Shown: positions 52,971-63,100 of the stretch, in pieces
Numbering within the stretch: the stretch's first letter is position 1
Layout: each line of letters starts with the position of its first letter
Assembly: GCF_000158955.1 (NCBI RefSeq)
Contig: NZ_GG657757.1
Coordinates: forward strand, 7,963,945-8,027,944
DNA: 64,000 nucleotides
Direction: 5' to 3'
Source of the DNA: Streptomyces viridochromogenes DSM 40736
Lineage (GTDB): Bacteria > Actinomycetota > Actinomycetes > Streptomycetales > Streptomycetaceae
The notes under the pieces: model-generated
The model's input: the letters and a program-made list of their open reading frames with translations, nothing else
Databases searched by the model: none
What the model was told of the DNA's origin: nothing
Program-made: the position numbers and the translations under genes

Positions 52971-53933
52971 ATGGCACGACACTGGAGAGCCGGCGCGGCC
53001 GGCCTGGCCGTCCTCGGCCTGACCCTCACGGCCTGCGGGGGCGCGAAGGTCGGCGAGGACAGCGCGGGCGGCTCGGGCGGCAAGGGCAAGTGCGGCACCT
53101 TCAACCTCGCGATCAACCCGTGGGTGGGCTACGAGGCGAACGCGGCGGTCCTCGCGTACGTCGCCGAACACGACCTCGGCTGCAAGGTCGAACAGAAGGA
53201 CCTCAAGGAGGAGATCGCCTGGCAGGGCTTCGGCACGGGCGAGGTCGACGCCGTCGTCGAGAACTGGGGCCATGACGATCTGAAGAAGAAGTACATCACC
53301 CAGCAGAAGACGGCCGTCGAGGCGGGCCCGACCGGCAACAAGGGCCTCATCGGCTGGTACGTGCCGCCGTGGCTGGCGAAGGCGCACCCGGACATCCTCG
53401 ACTGGAAGAACCTCAACACGTACGCGTCGAAGTTCAAGACCTCGGAGTCGGGCGGCAAGGGCCAGCTCCTCGACGGCGACCCGTCGTACGTCACCAACGA
53501 CGAGGCCCTGGTGAAGAACCTGAAGCTGGACTTCAAGGTGGTGTACGCGGGCAGCGAGACCGCCCTCATCCAGGCGTACCGCAACGCCGAGAAGAACAAG
53601 GAATGGGTGATTGGCTACTTCTACGAGCCGCAGTGGTTCATGTCCGAGGTGCCGCTGAAGAAGGTCAGCCTGCCCGCGTACAAGACGGGCTGCGACGCCG
53701 ACGCCGAGAAGGTCGCCTGCGACTATCCCGTGTACAAGCTCGACAAGATCGTCAGTGCCAAGTTCGCCAAGTCGGGCAGCCCCGCCTACGACATGGTGAA
53801 GAAGTTCCACTGGACGAACGACGACCAGAACACCGTGGCCACGTACATAGCGGTGGACAAGATGGCGCCCGAGGCCGCGGCGAAGAAGTGGGTCGAGGCC
53901 AACCGCGACAAGGTCGACGCCTGGATCAAGTAG
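52971..53933 (+). CDS. proX: Glycine betaine-binding lipoprotein
   Basis: A 320-residue OpuAC/ProX-type binding protein. A lipoprotein signal ending LTAC precedes NLAINPWVGYEANAAVLAYV, VDAVVENWGH and LIGWYVPPWLAKAHPDI. The Trp/Tyr-rich segments form the aromatic box that holds quaternary ammonium groups. It captures betaine outside the membrane and hands it to the double permease. A strong terminator follows. Confidence 0.9.
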   Translation: MARHWRAGAAGLAVLGLTLTACGGAKVGEDSAGGSGGKGKCGTFNLAINPWVGYEANAAVLAYVAEHDLGCKVEQKDLKEEIAWQGFGTGEVDAVVENWGHDDLKKKYITQQKTAVEAGPTGNKGLIGWYVPPWLAKAHPDILDWKNLNTYASKFKTSESGGKGQLLDGDPSYVTNDEALVKNLKLDFKVVYAGSETALIQAYRNAEKNKEWVIGYFYEPQWFMSEVPLKKVSLPAYKTGCDADAEKVACDYPVYKLDKIVSAKFAKSGSPAYDMVKKFHWTNDDQNTVATYIAVDKMAPEAAAKKWVEANRDKVDAWIK

Positions 53934-53965
53934 GGCGCCCGACCGCCCTGTGAACCTCCGCCGGG

Positions 53966-54012
53966 AAGGCCCGGCAGGCTGTGCCGTCAGCCTGCCGGGC
54001 CTTGTCGTTTTC
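53966..54012 (+). terminator. Rho-independent-like terminator after the transporter operon
   Basis: A 16-bp perfect stem (core GGCCCGGCAGGCTG with its complement) around a TGCCGT loop, followed by TTGTCGTTTT. It separates the transporter operon from the dimethylglycine dehydrogenase promoter. Confidence 0.85.
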
Positions 54013-54063
54013 TGGTGATTCCGCCCTGTCGCCGCAGGGCGGTTTTCCGCCGTCGCGGACCCC

Positions 54064-54104
54064 TTGACACGTCTCTTCACGGCGGGCACATTGAGTTGCG
54101 CAAC
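54064..54104 (+). promoter_or_regulatory. Promoter of the dimethylglycine dehydrogenase gene
   Basis: TTGACA at 54064 is a good -35; the -10 about 18 bp later (ACATTG) is weak. A compact palindrome GTTGCGCAAC at 54095 sits at the expected transcription start, just before the full dyad. Confidence 0.5.
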
Positions 54105-54113
54105 CTGAACCTT

Positions 54114-54130
54114 GTTGCGCACACAGCAAC
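54114..54130. promoter_or_regulatory. IclR-type dyad before dimethylglycine dehydrogenase
   Basis: GTTGC-GCACACA-GCAAC, a perfect match, 29 bp before the start codon. Confidence 0.65.
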
Positions 54131-54159
54131 TGGACGCTTTCAACGTCGGAGGTGCGGCG

Positions 54160-56598
54160 ATGGCGGGACCCCGGGTGGTCATCATCGGAGCGGGCGTCGT
54201 GGGGGCCGCGCTCGCCGACGAGATCTCCGCGCGAGGCTGGACCGAAGTGACCGTGGTCGACCAGGGCCCGCTGCCCGCCACCGGGGGATCGTCGTCGCAC
54301 GCCCCGGGCCTGGTCTTCCAGACCAACCCCTCCAAGACCATGACCGAGATGGCCCGTTACACCGTCGAGAAGTTCTGCTCGCTCGACGTGGACGGCCAGC
54401 CCTGCTTCCTCCAGGTCGGCGGCCTGGAGGTGGCGACCAGCCCGGAGCGCGTCGCGGAGCTGCGGCGGCGTCACGGCTGGCTCAGCTCCTGGGGCATCGA
54501 GGCCCGCCTGCTGGGCACCGAGGAGTGCGTCGAACAGCACCCGCTCGTCAACCCGGACAAGGTCCTCGCCGGTCTCCTCGTGCCGACGGACGGCCTCGCG
54601 AAGGCGGTCCTCGCCGTCGAGGCCCAGATCCGCCGGGCCACCGCGCGTGGCGTGCGTTTCCTCGCCCGCCACGAGGTCCTCGACGTCCCAAGGGCCGAGG
54701 GCGAGGTGACCGGCGTCCTCACCGACCAGGGCGAGATCCCCGCCGACATCGTCGTCTGCTGCGCCGGCATCTGGGGGCCGAAGATCGCCCGCATGGTCGG
54801 CATGAACCTCCCGCTCACACCGCTCGGCCACCAGCTCGCCTGGACGGGCCCGGTACCGGCCCTGGCCGGCCAGACGCAGGAGGCGGTCCGCCCGATCCTG
54901 CGCCACCAGGACGCCGACCTCTACTACCGCGACCGCTTCGACACCCTGGGCATCGGCTACTACGGCCACCGCCCGATGCCGGTCTCCGCCGACGACATCC
55001 TCTCCGTGGACGAGGCCGAGGAGATGCCCTCCGTCCTGAAGTTCACCGAGGAGGACTTCGAGGAGGCCTGGAGCGAGACGCGGTCACTGCTCCCCGCGAC
55101 GAAGGACGCCAAGGTGGAGGAGGGCATCAACGGCCTGTTCTCCTTCACCACCGACGGCCTGCCCCTGCTCGGCGAGTCCCCGGACGTCAAGGGCTTCTGG
55201 GTGGCCGAAGCCGTCTGGGTCACCCACTCCGCGGGCGTCGGGCGGGCCATGGCCGAGTGGCTGGTCGACGGCTACTGCTCCTCGTTCGACCTGCACGAGT
55301 GCGACGTCAACCGGTTTGAACCGCACCAGCTCTCCCCGGAGTACGTACTGGCCCGCGACTGCCAGAACTTCGTCGAGGTCTACGACATCCTGCACCCGCT
55401 CCAGCCGTCGGGAGACCCGCGCCCGATCCGCACCAGCCCGTTCCACACCCGCCAGCAGGAACAGGGCGCATTCTTCCTGGAGGCGAACGGCTGGGAGCGC
55501 CCCCAGTGGTACGAGGCCAACGCGGGTCTGGTCGAAGGCCGTTCCATCGTCACTCCCAACGACTGGGCCGCGCGGTACTGGTCGCCCATCGTCGGCGCCG
55601 AGGCCCAGACCACCCGCGAGACCGTCGCGATGTACGACATGACGGCCCTCAAGCGGCTGGAGGTCAGCGGACGCGGCGCCGGCGAGTTCCTGGAGCGGCT
55701 GTGCACCGGCAAGGTCGCCAAGTCCGTCGGCTCGGTGACGTACACCCTGCTCCTCGACCACGACGGCGGCATCCGCAGCGACATCACCGTCGCGCGGCTG
55801 GCCCCCGACCTCTTCCAGGTCGGCGCCAACGGCAACCTGGACCTCGACTGGTTCACCCGTCACCTCCCGGCCGACGGCACCGTCCAGGTCCGCGACATCA
55901 CCCCCGGCACCTGCTGCGTCGGCCTGTGGGGACCGCGTGCCCGTGACGTCCTCCAGCCCCTCACCGACGCCGACTTCTCGGCGACCGGCCTGAAGTACTT
56001 CCGCGCCCAGCGTGCGCACATCGGCTCCGTGCCGGTGACGGCGATGCGGCTGTCGTACGTCGGTGAGCTCGGCTGGGAGCTGTACACCACCGCGGACCTG
56101 GGCCAGAAGCTGTGGGACACGCTGTGGCGTGCGGCGGAGCCGCTGGGCGGCATCGTGGCGGGGCGGGGCGCGTTCAACAGCCTCCGGCTGGAGAAGGGCT
56201 ACCGGTCCTTCGGTACGGACATGACGTACGAACACGACCCGTACGAGGCCGGGGTCGGCTTCGCCGTGAAGCTCGACAAGGACGACTTCATCGGGAAGGC
56301 GGCGTTGGAGCGGCGCAAGGGGGATGTGCGGCGCAAGCTGACGTGCCTCACGATCGACGACCCGCGGGCTGTCGTCATGGGCAAGGAGCCCGTGTTCGAC
56401 GGTGAGCGTGCGGTCGGGTACGTCACGAGTGCGGCCTATGGCTACACGATCGGCAAGGGCATTGCCTATGCGTGGCTGCCGGTGGAGCTTGCGGAGCCGG
56501 GGGCGCTCGTGCACATCGGGTACTTCGATCAGTCCGTCGAGGCGGTGGTGGCCGAAGAGCCGCTGTTCGATCCGGCGATGGCCCGTCTTCGTGGGTGA
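54160..56598 (+). CDS. Dimethylglycine dehydrogenase (FAD- and folate-domain)
   Basis: An 812-residue two-part enzyme. The N-terminal DAO-type FAD domain has VVIIGAGVVGAALADEI and GGSSSHAPGLVFQTN, whose His is the place of covalent flavin attachment in relatives. The C-terminal half is GcvT-like (MYDMTALKRLEVSGRGAGEFLERL, YVGELGWELYT, GRGAFNSLRLEKGYRSFGTD, DDFIGKAAL), which binds tetrahydrofolate. It demethylates dimethylglycine to sarcosine and can pass the C1 unit to folate. The ATG is 7 nt after GGAGG; an in-frame TTG 48 bases upstream is less likely. Confidence 0.88.
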   Translation: MAGPRVVIIGAGVVGAALADEISARGWTEVTVVDQGPLPATGGSSSHAPGLVFQTNPSKTMTEMARYTVEKFCSLDVDGQPCFLQVGGLEVATSPERVAELRRRHGWLSSWGIEARLLGTEECVEQHPLVNPDKVLAGLLVPTDGLAKAVLAVEAQIRRATARGVRFLARHEVLDVPRAEGEVTGVLTDQGEIPADIVVCCAGIWGPKIARMVGMNLPLTPLGHQLAWTGPVPALAGQTQEAVRPILRHQDADLYYRDRFDTLGIGYYGHRPMPVSADDILSVDEAEEMPSVLKFTEEDFEEAWSETRSLLPATKDAKVEEGINGLFSFTTDGLPLLGESPDVKGFWVAEAVWVTHSAGVGRAMAEWLVDGYCSSFDLHECDVNRFEPHQLSPEYVLARDCQNFVEVYDILHPLQPSGDPRPIRTSPFHTRQQEQGAFFLEANGWERPQWYEANAGLVEGRSIVTPNDWAARYWSPIVGAEAQTTRETVAMYDMTALKRLEVSGRGAGEFLERLCTGKVAKSVGSVTYTLLLDHDGGIRSDITVARLAPDLFQVGANGNLDLDWFTRHLPADGTVQVRDITPGTCCVGLWGPRARDVLQPLTDADFSATGLKYFRAQRAHIGSVPVTAMRLSYVGELGWELYTTADLGQKLWDTLWRAAEPLGGIVAGRGAFNSLRLEKGYRSFGTDMTYEHDPYEAGVGFAVKLDKDDFIGKAALERRKGDVRRKLTCLTIDDPRAVVMGKEPVFDGERAVGYVTSAAYGYTIGKGIAYAWLPVELAEPGALVHIGYFDQSVEAVVAEEPLFDPAMARLRG

Positions 56599-56604
56599 GT
56601 TTTC

Positions 56605-56691
56605 GTCCGCGGGTGCGTCGTGGTTTGTCGCGCCCCGCGGCGAAGCCGCTGATCGATACAGCCCCGCGCCCCTCGGGGGCGTTCAGGCTCA
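56605..56691. repeat. Streptomyces-type GC-rich intergenic repeat
   Basis: The sequence CGCGGGTGCGTCGTGGTTTG and following CCCCGCGCCCCTCGGGGGCG look like the short repeat found between many Streptomyces genes. It fills the gap between the dehydrogenase and folD. Recognition is from memory. Confidence 0.6.
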
Positions 56692-56715
56692 GCCTCCTTG
56701 GAAGGAGCTCCCCAG

Positions 56716-57576
56716 GTGACCGCACAACTCCTGGACGGCAAGTCCACTGCTGCCACCATCCGGCGTGAACTCGCCGAGCGCGTGGCGAAGTTGACCGCCC
56801 TCACCGGTCGGGCGCCTGGCCTTGGCACCGTCCTGGTCGGCGACGACCCGGGCAGTCACGCGTACGTCGGTGGCAAGCACCGTGACTGTGCCCAGGTGGG
56901 TATCGCCTCCATACGGCGGGAGCTGGCCGCTGATGCCTCGCAGCGGCAGGTCGAGGAGGCGATCGACGAGCTCAATGCCGATCCCGCCTGCACCGGCTAC
57001 ATCGTGCAGCTGCCGTTGCCGGGTCATCTCGACGCGGGCGCCGTGCTGGAGCGCATGGACCCGGCCAAGGACGCCGACGGACTGCACCCCGTCAACCTCG
57101 GCCGCCTCGTCCTCGGCGCCGAGGCTCCGCTGCCGTGCACCCCGCGCGGCATCGTCGAACTGCTCCGGCGCCACGACGTGCCGCTCGCCGGAGCGCGGGT
57201 GTGTGTGATCGGCCGGGGCATCACGGTCGGACGGCCCATCGGACTCCTGCTCACCCGCCGGTCCGAGAACGCCACCGTCACCCTCTGCCACACCGGAACC
57301 AAGGGCCTGGCCTGGCACCTGCGCGAGGCGGACATCGTCGTCGCGGCCGCCGGCTCGCCCGGGCTGATCACCAAGGACATGCTGCGCCCCGGCGCGGCCG
57401 TCCTGGACGTCGGCATCACCCGCACCGGCCAGGGGCTGGTCGGAGACATCCATCCGGACGCCACCCAGGTCGCCGGATGGCTCGCGCCGATGCCCGGGGG
57501 AGTGGGCCCCATGACCCGGGCCATGCTGCTCGCCAATGTCGTCGAGGCCGCCGAGAGGAACGCGAACGCCGTATGA
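56716..57576 (+). CDS. folD: Methylenetetrahydrofolate dehydrogenase/cyclohydrolase
   Basis: A 286-residue FolD. It has the cyclohydrolase Lys in HAYVGGKHRDCAQVGI, QLPLPGHLD, the NADP loop VIGRGITVGRPIGLLL and PMPGGVGPMTRAMLL. It interconverts 5,10-methylene-, methenyl- and 10-formyl-tetrahydrofolate. Placed between demethylases and glyA, this copy probably processes C1 units released from betaine. GTG start after GGAG; the stop overlaps the glyA start (ATGA). Confidence 0.92.
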   Translation: MTAQLLDGKSTAATIRRELAERVAKLTALTGRAPGLGTVLVGDDPGSHAYVGGKHRDCAQVGIASIRRELAADASQRQVEEAIDELNADPACTGYIVQLPLPGHLDAGAVLERMDPAKDADGLHPVNLGRLVLGAEAPLPCTPRGIVELLRRHDVPLAGARVCVIGRGITVGRPIGLLLTRRSENATVTLCHTGTKGLAWHLREADIVVAAAGSPGLITKDMLRPGAAVLDVGITRTGQGLVGDIHPDATQVAGWLAPMPGGVGPMTRAMLLANVVEAAERNANAV

Positions 57577-58856
57577 ACGCGCTGAACACACCGCTGGCGG
57601 AGCTGGACCCGGAGGTCCACGCCGCGCTCCGCGCCGAGCTGCACCGCCAGCAGTCCACCCTGGAGATGATCGCCTCCGAGAACTTCGCGCCCTCCGCCGT
57701 GATGGAGGCCCAGGGCTCGGTCGCGACCAACAAATACGCCGAGGGCTACCCGGGCCGCCGCTACTACGGCGGTTGCGAACACGTCGACGTCACCGAGCGG
57801 CTGGCCATCGAGCGGATCAAGTCCCTCTTCGGCGCGGGCTTCGCCAACGTGCAGCCGCACTCGGGCGCCCAGGCGAACACGGCCGTCTTCTTCGCCCTGC
57901 TCCAGCCCGGCGACACCGTCCTCGGCCTCGATCTCGCGCACGGCGGGCACCTCACCCACGGCATGCGCATCAACTACAGCGGCAAGATGCTGAACGTCGT
58001 GCCATACCACGTCTGCGAGACGGACCACCTCGTCGACATGGACGAGGTCGAGCGGCTGGCCAAGGAACACCGCCCCAAGGTGATCATCGCGGGCTGGTCG
58101 GCGTACCCGAGGCAGCTGGACTTCGCGGCCTTCCGCAGGATCGCCGACGAGGTGGGCGCCCTGCTGATGGTCGACATGGCGCACTTCGCCGGTCTGGTGG
58201 CGGCGGGCCTGCACCCCAGCCCCGTACCGCACGCCCACGGCACGACCACGACGACGCACAAGACGCTCGGCGGTCCCCGCGGTGGTGTCATCCTCACCAA
58301 CGAGGCCGACCTCGCCAAGAAGATCAACTCGGCGGTGTTCCCCGGCATGCAGGGCGGCCCCCTGGAACATGTCATCGCCGCGAAGGCGGTGTCCTTCAAG
58401 GTCGCCGCGTCACCGGAGTTCGCCGAGCGCCAGGCCCGCACCCTCGCGGGCGCCCGCATCCTCGCCGAACGCCTCACCCGGGCGGACACGTCGGCGGCCG
58501 GGGTGAAGGTGCTCACCGGAGGCACGGACGTCCACCTCGTCCTGGTCGACCTGCGCGACTCGGAACTGGACGGCCGCCAGGCCGAGGACCTGCTCCACGA
58601 GATCGGCATCACCGTCAACCGCAACGCCGTGCCCTTCGACCCGCGCCCGCCCATGGTCACCTCGGGCCTGCGCATCGGCACCCCGGCCCTGGCCACCCGC
58701 GGCTTCACCGAGGCGGACTTCGCCGAGGTCGCGGACGTGATCGCCCTCGCCCTGCAGCCGGAGCCGGACGTGGGCGCCCTGCGCGCCCGCACCGAGGCCC
58801 TCGCCGCCAAGCACCCGCTCTACCCCCACCTGTCCGAGGACGGAGACGCCCGATGA
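57573..58856 (+). CDS. glyA: Serine hydroxymethyltransferase
   Basis: A 427-residue PLP enzyme. It has the start helix QSTLEMIASENFAPSAVMEAQGS, TNKYAEGYPGRRYYGGCEHVD, and the PLP lysine in TTTTTHKTLGGPRGG. It converts glycine plus methylene-tetrahydrofolate to serine, so it consumes both end products of sarcosine oxidation. It overlaps folD and soxB by ATGA on each side, so it is probably a pathway-dedicated copy. Confidence 0.93.
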   Translation: MNALNTPLAELDPEVHAALRAELHRQQSTLEMIASENFAPSAVMEAQGSVATNKYAEGYPGRRYYGGCEHVDVTERLAIERIKSLFGAGFANVQPHSGAQANTAVFFALLQPGDTVLGLDLAHGGHLTHGMRINYSGKMLNVVPYHVCETDHLVDMDEVERLAKEHRPKVIIAGWSAYPRQLDFAAFRRIADEVGALLMVDMAHFAGLVAAGLHPSPVPHAHGTTTTTHKTLGGPRGGVILTNEADLAKKINSAVFPGMQGGPLEHVIAAKAVSFKVAASPEFAERQARTLAGARILAERLTRADTSAAGVKVLTGGTDVHLVLVDLRDSELDGRQAEDLLHEIGITVNRNAVPFDPRPPMVTSGLRIGTPALATRGFTEADFAEVADVIALALQPEPDVGALRARTEALAAKHPLYPHLSEDGDAR

Positions 58857-60085
58857 GCCCCCGCACCCCCGGCGCCGAGCTCCCCGAACACCCCGACTGG
58901 CTGTGGCGCAACCCCGAGCCGAAGCGCTCCTACGACGTCGTCATCGTCGGCGGCGGCGGCCACGGCCTGGCCACCGCCCACTACCTGGCGAAGAACCACG
59001 GCATCACCGACGTGGCCGTACTGGAGAAGGGCTGGCTGGCGGGCGGCAACATGGCCCGCAACACCACGATCATCCGCTCCAACTACCTCTGGGACGAGAG
59101 CACCGGCATCTACGAGCACGCCCTCAAGCTGTGGGAAGGCCTGGCGGACGAGCTCGACTACCCGATCCTGTTCTCCCAGCGCGGCGTACTGAACCTCGCC
59201 CACAGCCTCCAGGACGTCCGCGACAGCGTGCGCCGCGTCGAGGCCAACCGGCTGGGCGGCGTGGACGCCGAATGGCTCGACGCGGACGGCGTCAAGGACG
59301 TCTGCCCGATCGTCAACACCTCCCCGGATGTGCGCTACCCCGTCCTGGGCGCCACCTACCAGCCGCGCGCCGGCATCGCCAAACACGACCACGTCGCGTG
59401 GGGCCTGGCCCGCTCCGCCGACGCCGCCGGCATCGACATCATCCAGAACTGCGAGGTCACCGGCCTCGACGTGGTCTCAGGCCGGGTGGTCGGAGTACAG
59501 ACCACCCGTGGGCCGATCGCGGCGGGCAAGGTGGCCCTGTGCTCGGCGGGCCACACCTCGGTGCTGGCGGCGATGGCAGGCGTCGAACTCCCGCTCCAGA
59601 GCCACCCGTTGCAGGCGCTGGTGTCGGAGCTGCTGGAGCCGGTCCACCCGACGGTCGTCATGTCCAACGCGGTCCACGTGTACGTCAGTCAGGCCCACAA
59701 GGGCGAGCTGGTGATGGGCGCGGGCATCGACGCGTACAACTCCTACACCCAGCGCGGCGCCTTCCACATCATCGAGGAGCAGATGGCGGCGGCCCTGGAA
59801 CTCTTCCCGGTCTTCGCCCGCGCCCACGTGCTGCGCACCTGGGGCGGCATCGTCGACGTCAGCCCCGACGCCTCACCGATCGTCGGCCTCAGCCCCGTCG
59901 ACAACCTCTACCTCAACTGCGGCTGGGGAACCGGCGGTTTCAAGGCCACCCCGGGCGTCGGCTGGGTCTACGCCCACACCATCGCCCATGACACACCGCA
60001 TCCGCTGAACGCCCCCTTCTCGCTCGACCGTTTCACCACCGGCGCGCTCGTCGACGAGCACGGCGCGGCCGCGGTGGCCCACTAG
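58853..60085 (+). CDS. soxB: Sarcosine oxidase beta subunit
   Basis: A 410-residue flavoprotein of heterotetrameric sarcosine oxidase. It has the FAD loop YDVVIVGGGGHGLATAHYLA, EKGWLAGGNMARNTTIIRSN, HPLQALVSELLEP and GGIVDVSPDASPIVG. The subunit carries the site where sarcosine is oxidised to glycine and formaldehyde. It overlaps glyA by ATGA; the alpha/delta chain follows after 20 nt. Confidence 0.93.
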   Translation: MSPRTPGAELPEHPDWLWRNPEPKRSYDVVIVGGGGHGLATAHYLAKNHGITDVAVLEKGWLAGGNMARNTTIIRSNYLWDESTGIYEHALKLWEGLADELDYPILFSQRGVLNLAHSLQDVRDSVRRVEANRLGGVDAEWLDADGVKDVCPIVNTSPDVRYPVLGATYQPRAGIAKHDHVAWGLARSADAAGIDIIQNCEVTGLDVVSGRVVGVQTTRGPIAAGKVALCSAGHTSVLAAMAGVELPLQSHPLQALVSELLEPVHPTVVMSNAVHVYVSQAHKGELVMGAGIDAYNSYTQRGAFHIIEEQMAAALELFPVFARAHVLRTWGGIVDVSPDASPIVGLSPVDNLYLNCGWGTGGFKATPGVGWVYAHTIAHDTPHPLNAPFSLDRFTTGALVDEHGAAAVAH

Positions 60086-60105
60086 GACCACTAGGGAGCC
60101 GACCC

Positions 60106-63100
60106 ATGCTGCTGATCCCCTGCCCGTGGTGCGGGCCCCGCGACGAGGCCGAGTTCCACTACGGCGGCCAGGCCCACGTGCCGTACCCGCAGGACCCGTC
60201 CTCCCTCACCGACGAGGAGTGGGCCCGCTACCTCTTCTTCCGCGACAACCCGAGGGGCCCCTTCGCCGAGCGCTGGAGCCACACGGCGGGCTGCCGCCGC
60301 TGGTTCAACGCCGTGCGCGACACGTCGACGAACGAGATCCTGACGGTCTACCGTGCGGGGGAGCAGCGCCCGGTCGCATTCCAGCCGAGTCCGGCACACC
60401 CAGCCCGTCCGGCGTTTGAGGACGAGGCCGTTCAGGCCGAAGGGGGGCCTGGGGGCACAGCCCCCAGCGGGGTCGAAGGGGCGCAGCCCCTTCACGAGGG
60501 GAAGGGCAGGGGCGGCGGGGGCGAATCCACCCAGCCTTTCCGCCACCCCACCCGCGGCCGAATCCACCGCGACGAGCCCTTGACCTTCACCTTCGACGGC
60601 ACTGAATACCAAGGCTACAAGGGCGACACCCTCGCCTCCGCCCTGCTCGCCAACGGCGTCATCCAGACCGGCACCAGCATCAAACTGGGCCGTCCCCGCG
60701 GCATCTTCTCGGCCGGCGTCGAGGAACCCAACGCGGTCGTCCAGATCGAGGAGCCGTTCCCCGAGCCGATGCTCCCCGCCACCACCGTCGAGCTCCACGA
60801 CGGCCTCGTCGCGACCGGTCTCCCCGGCCAGGGCCGCCTCGCCACCACACCGGACCCGGCCCGCTACGACGCCGTGCACACCCACTGCGACCTGCTCGTC
60901 GTCGGCGCGGGCCCGGCGGGCCTCGCCGCGGCGTCAGCCGCCGTACGCTCAGGCGCCCGCGTCATCCTCGCCGACGACCAGCCGGAACCCGGCGGCAGCC
61001 TCCTCGGCACCGGCGAACTCCTCGACTGGGTGGACGAGACGGCCGCCCGCCTCGACGCCGCCCCCGACATCCGCGTCCTGCGCCGCACCACCGTCTTCGG
61101 CTACTACGACGACAACCACCTCCTCGCCGTGGAGCGCCGCACCCACCACCTCGGCGCCGAGGCGCCCGACCACCTCTCCCGCGAACGCGTCTGGCGCATC
61201 CGAGCCCGCCGCGTCGTCCTCGCCACCGGAGCCCACGAACGTTCGCTGGCCTTCGCCGACAACGACCGCCCCGGCGTGATGCTGGCCGCCTCCGCCCGTA
61301 CCCACCTCCATCGCCACGGTGTGCTGCCCGGCCGCCACGCGGTCGTCTTCACCACCAACGACAGTGCCTACGCGACGGCCTTGGACCTCACCGCGGCGGG
61401 CGTGGCCGTCGAGGCCGTCGTCGACACCCGCCCCGAGCCGGGGGAGTGGGCGGAGCGGGCCCGGCAGGCCGGCATCGAGGTGCTGCCCGGCCACGCCGTG
61501 ATCGCCACGGAGGGCGCTCCCCGTCTCACCGCCGTGACCGTCGCGCCGTACGGAGAGACGACAGGCCGGCGGGAGTTCGCCGCCGACCTGCTGCTGGTCT
61601 CCGGCGGCTGGAACCCGGTGGCGCACCTGTTCAGCCAGGCGGGCGGCAAGCTCCGCTACGACGAGGAACTCGGCACCTTCGTCCCCGACGCCTCCCGGCA
61701 GGCCGTCGAGGTCGCGGGCGGCGCGAGCGGCGTCTTCGACCTGGCGCGGGTTCTCGCCCAGGGGGCCGCCGCAGGCGCCCGCGCGATCGAGACCGAGGGC
61801 TACACCGCCGAGGCTCCGCCTCTGCCCCGGGTGCCCGCGCACCCGCAGACGCCGCCCATGCGCGTCTTCACCGTCCCCGGCCGGGAAGGCGCCCCGCGCT
61901 TCGTCGACCTCCAACGCGACGTCACCGTCGACGACCTGGCCCGCGCGACCGGCGCCGGTATGCGCTCGGTCGAGCACACCAAGCGCTACACCACGGCCGG
62001 CACGGCCAACGACCAGGGCAAGACCTCGGGCGTCCTGGCCAGTGGCACGGTCGCCGAACTGCTCGGCGTGGACGTCTCGGCGCTCGGCACGACCACGTTC
62101 CGTCCGCCCTACACGCCGGTCTCCTTCGCCGCCCTCGCGGGCCGCGACCGCGGCGCGCTGAGCGACCCGGTCCGTACGACAGCCCTCCACGCTTGGCACG
62201 TCGCGCACGGCGCGCTCTTCGAGAACGTCGGCCAGTGGAAGCGCCCCTGGTACTACCCGCGGGACGGTGAGGACATGGAGACGGCGGTGCTGCGCGAGTG
62301 CGCCGCCGCCCGTGAGGGCGTCGCCTTCATGGACGCCTCCACCCTCGGCAAGATCGACGTCCAGGGCCCGGACGCCGACGTCTTCCTCGACCTGCTCTAC
62401 ACCAACATGATGAGCACCCTGAAGGTCGGCATGATCCGCTACGGCGTGATGTGCCGCCCGGACGGGATGGTCTTCGACGACGGCACCGTCATCCGCCTCG
62501 CACGGGACCGCTTCACGGTCACCACGACCACGGGCAACGCGGCCGCCGTGCTGGACTGGATGGAGGAGTGGCTCCAGACGGAGTGGCCCGAACTGCGCGT
62601 CCACTGCACCTCCGTGACCGAACAGTGGGCCACCGTCGCCCTGGTCGGCCCGAAGTCCCGCGAGGTCCTCGGCCTCCTCGCGCCCCGACTGGCGGTCGCC
62701 AACGACGACTTCCCGTTCATGGCGTGGCGGGACACGACCGTCGCGGGCATCGACGCCCGGGTCTGCCGGATCAGCTTCTCCGGTGAACTCGCCTACGAGA
62801 TCAACGTGTCACCGTGGGAGGCCCTCACCCTGTGGGAGGCGCTGCACGAGGCCGGTGCCCCGTACGGCATCACCCCCTACGGCACGGAGACGATGCACGT
62901 CCTGCGCGCGGAGAAGGGCTATCCGATCGTCGGGCAGGACACCGACGGCACCGTGACACCGCAGGACCTCGGCATGAACTGGGTGGTGTCGAAGAAGAAG
63001 CGGGACTTCATCGGCAAGCGCTCCTATGCCCGTGCCGACACCGCCCGCCCTGACCGCAAGCACCTGGTCGGGCTGCTCCCGGAGGACCCGGGCACCTTCC

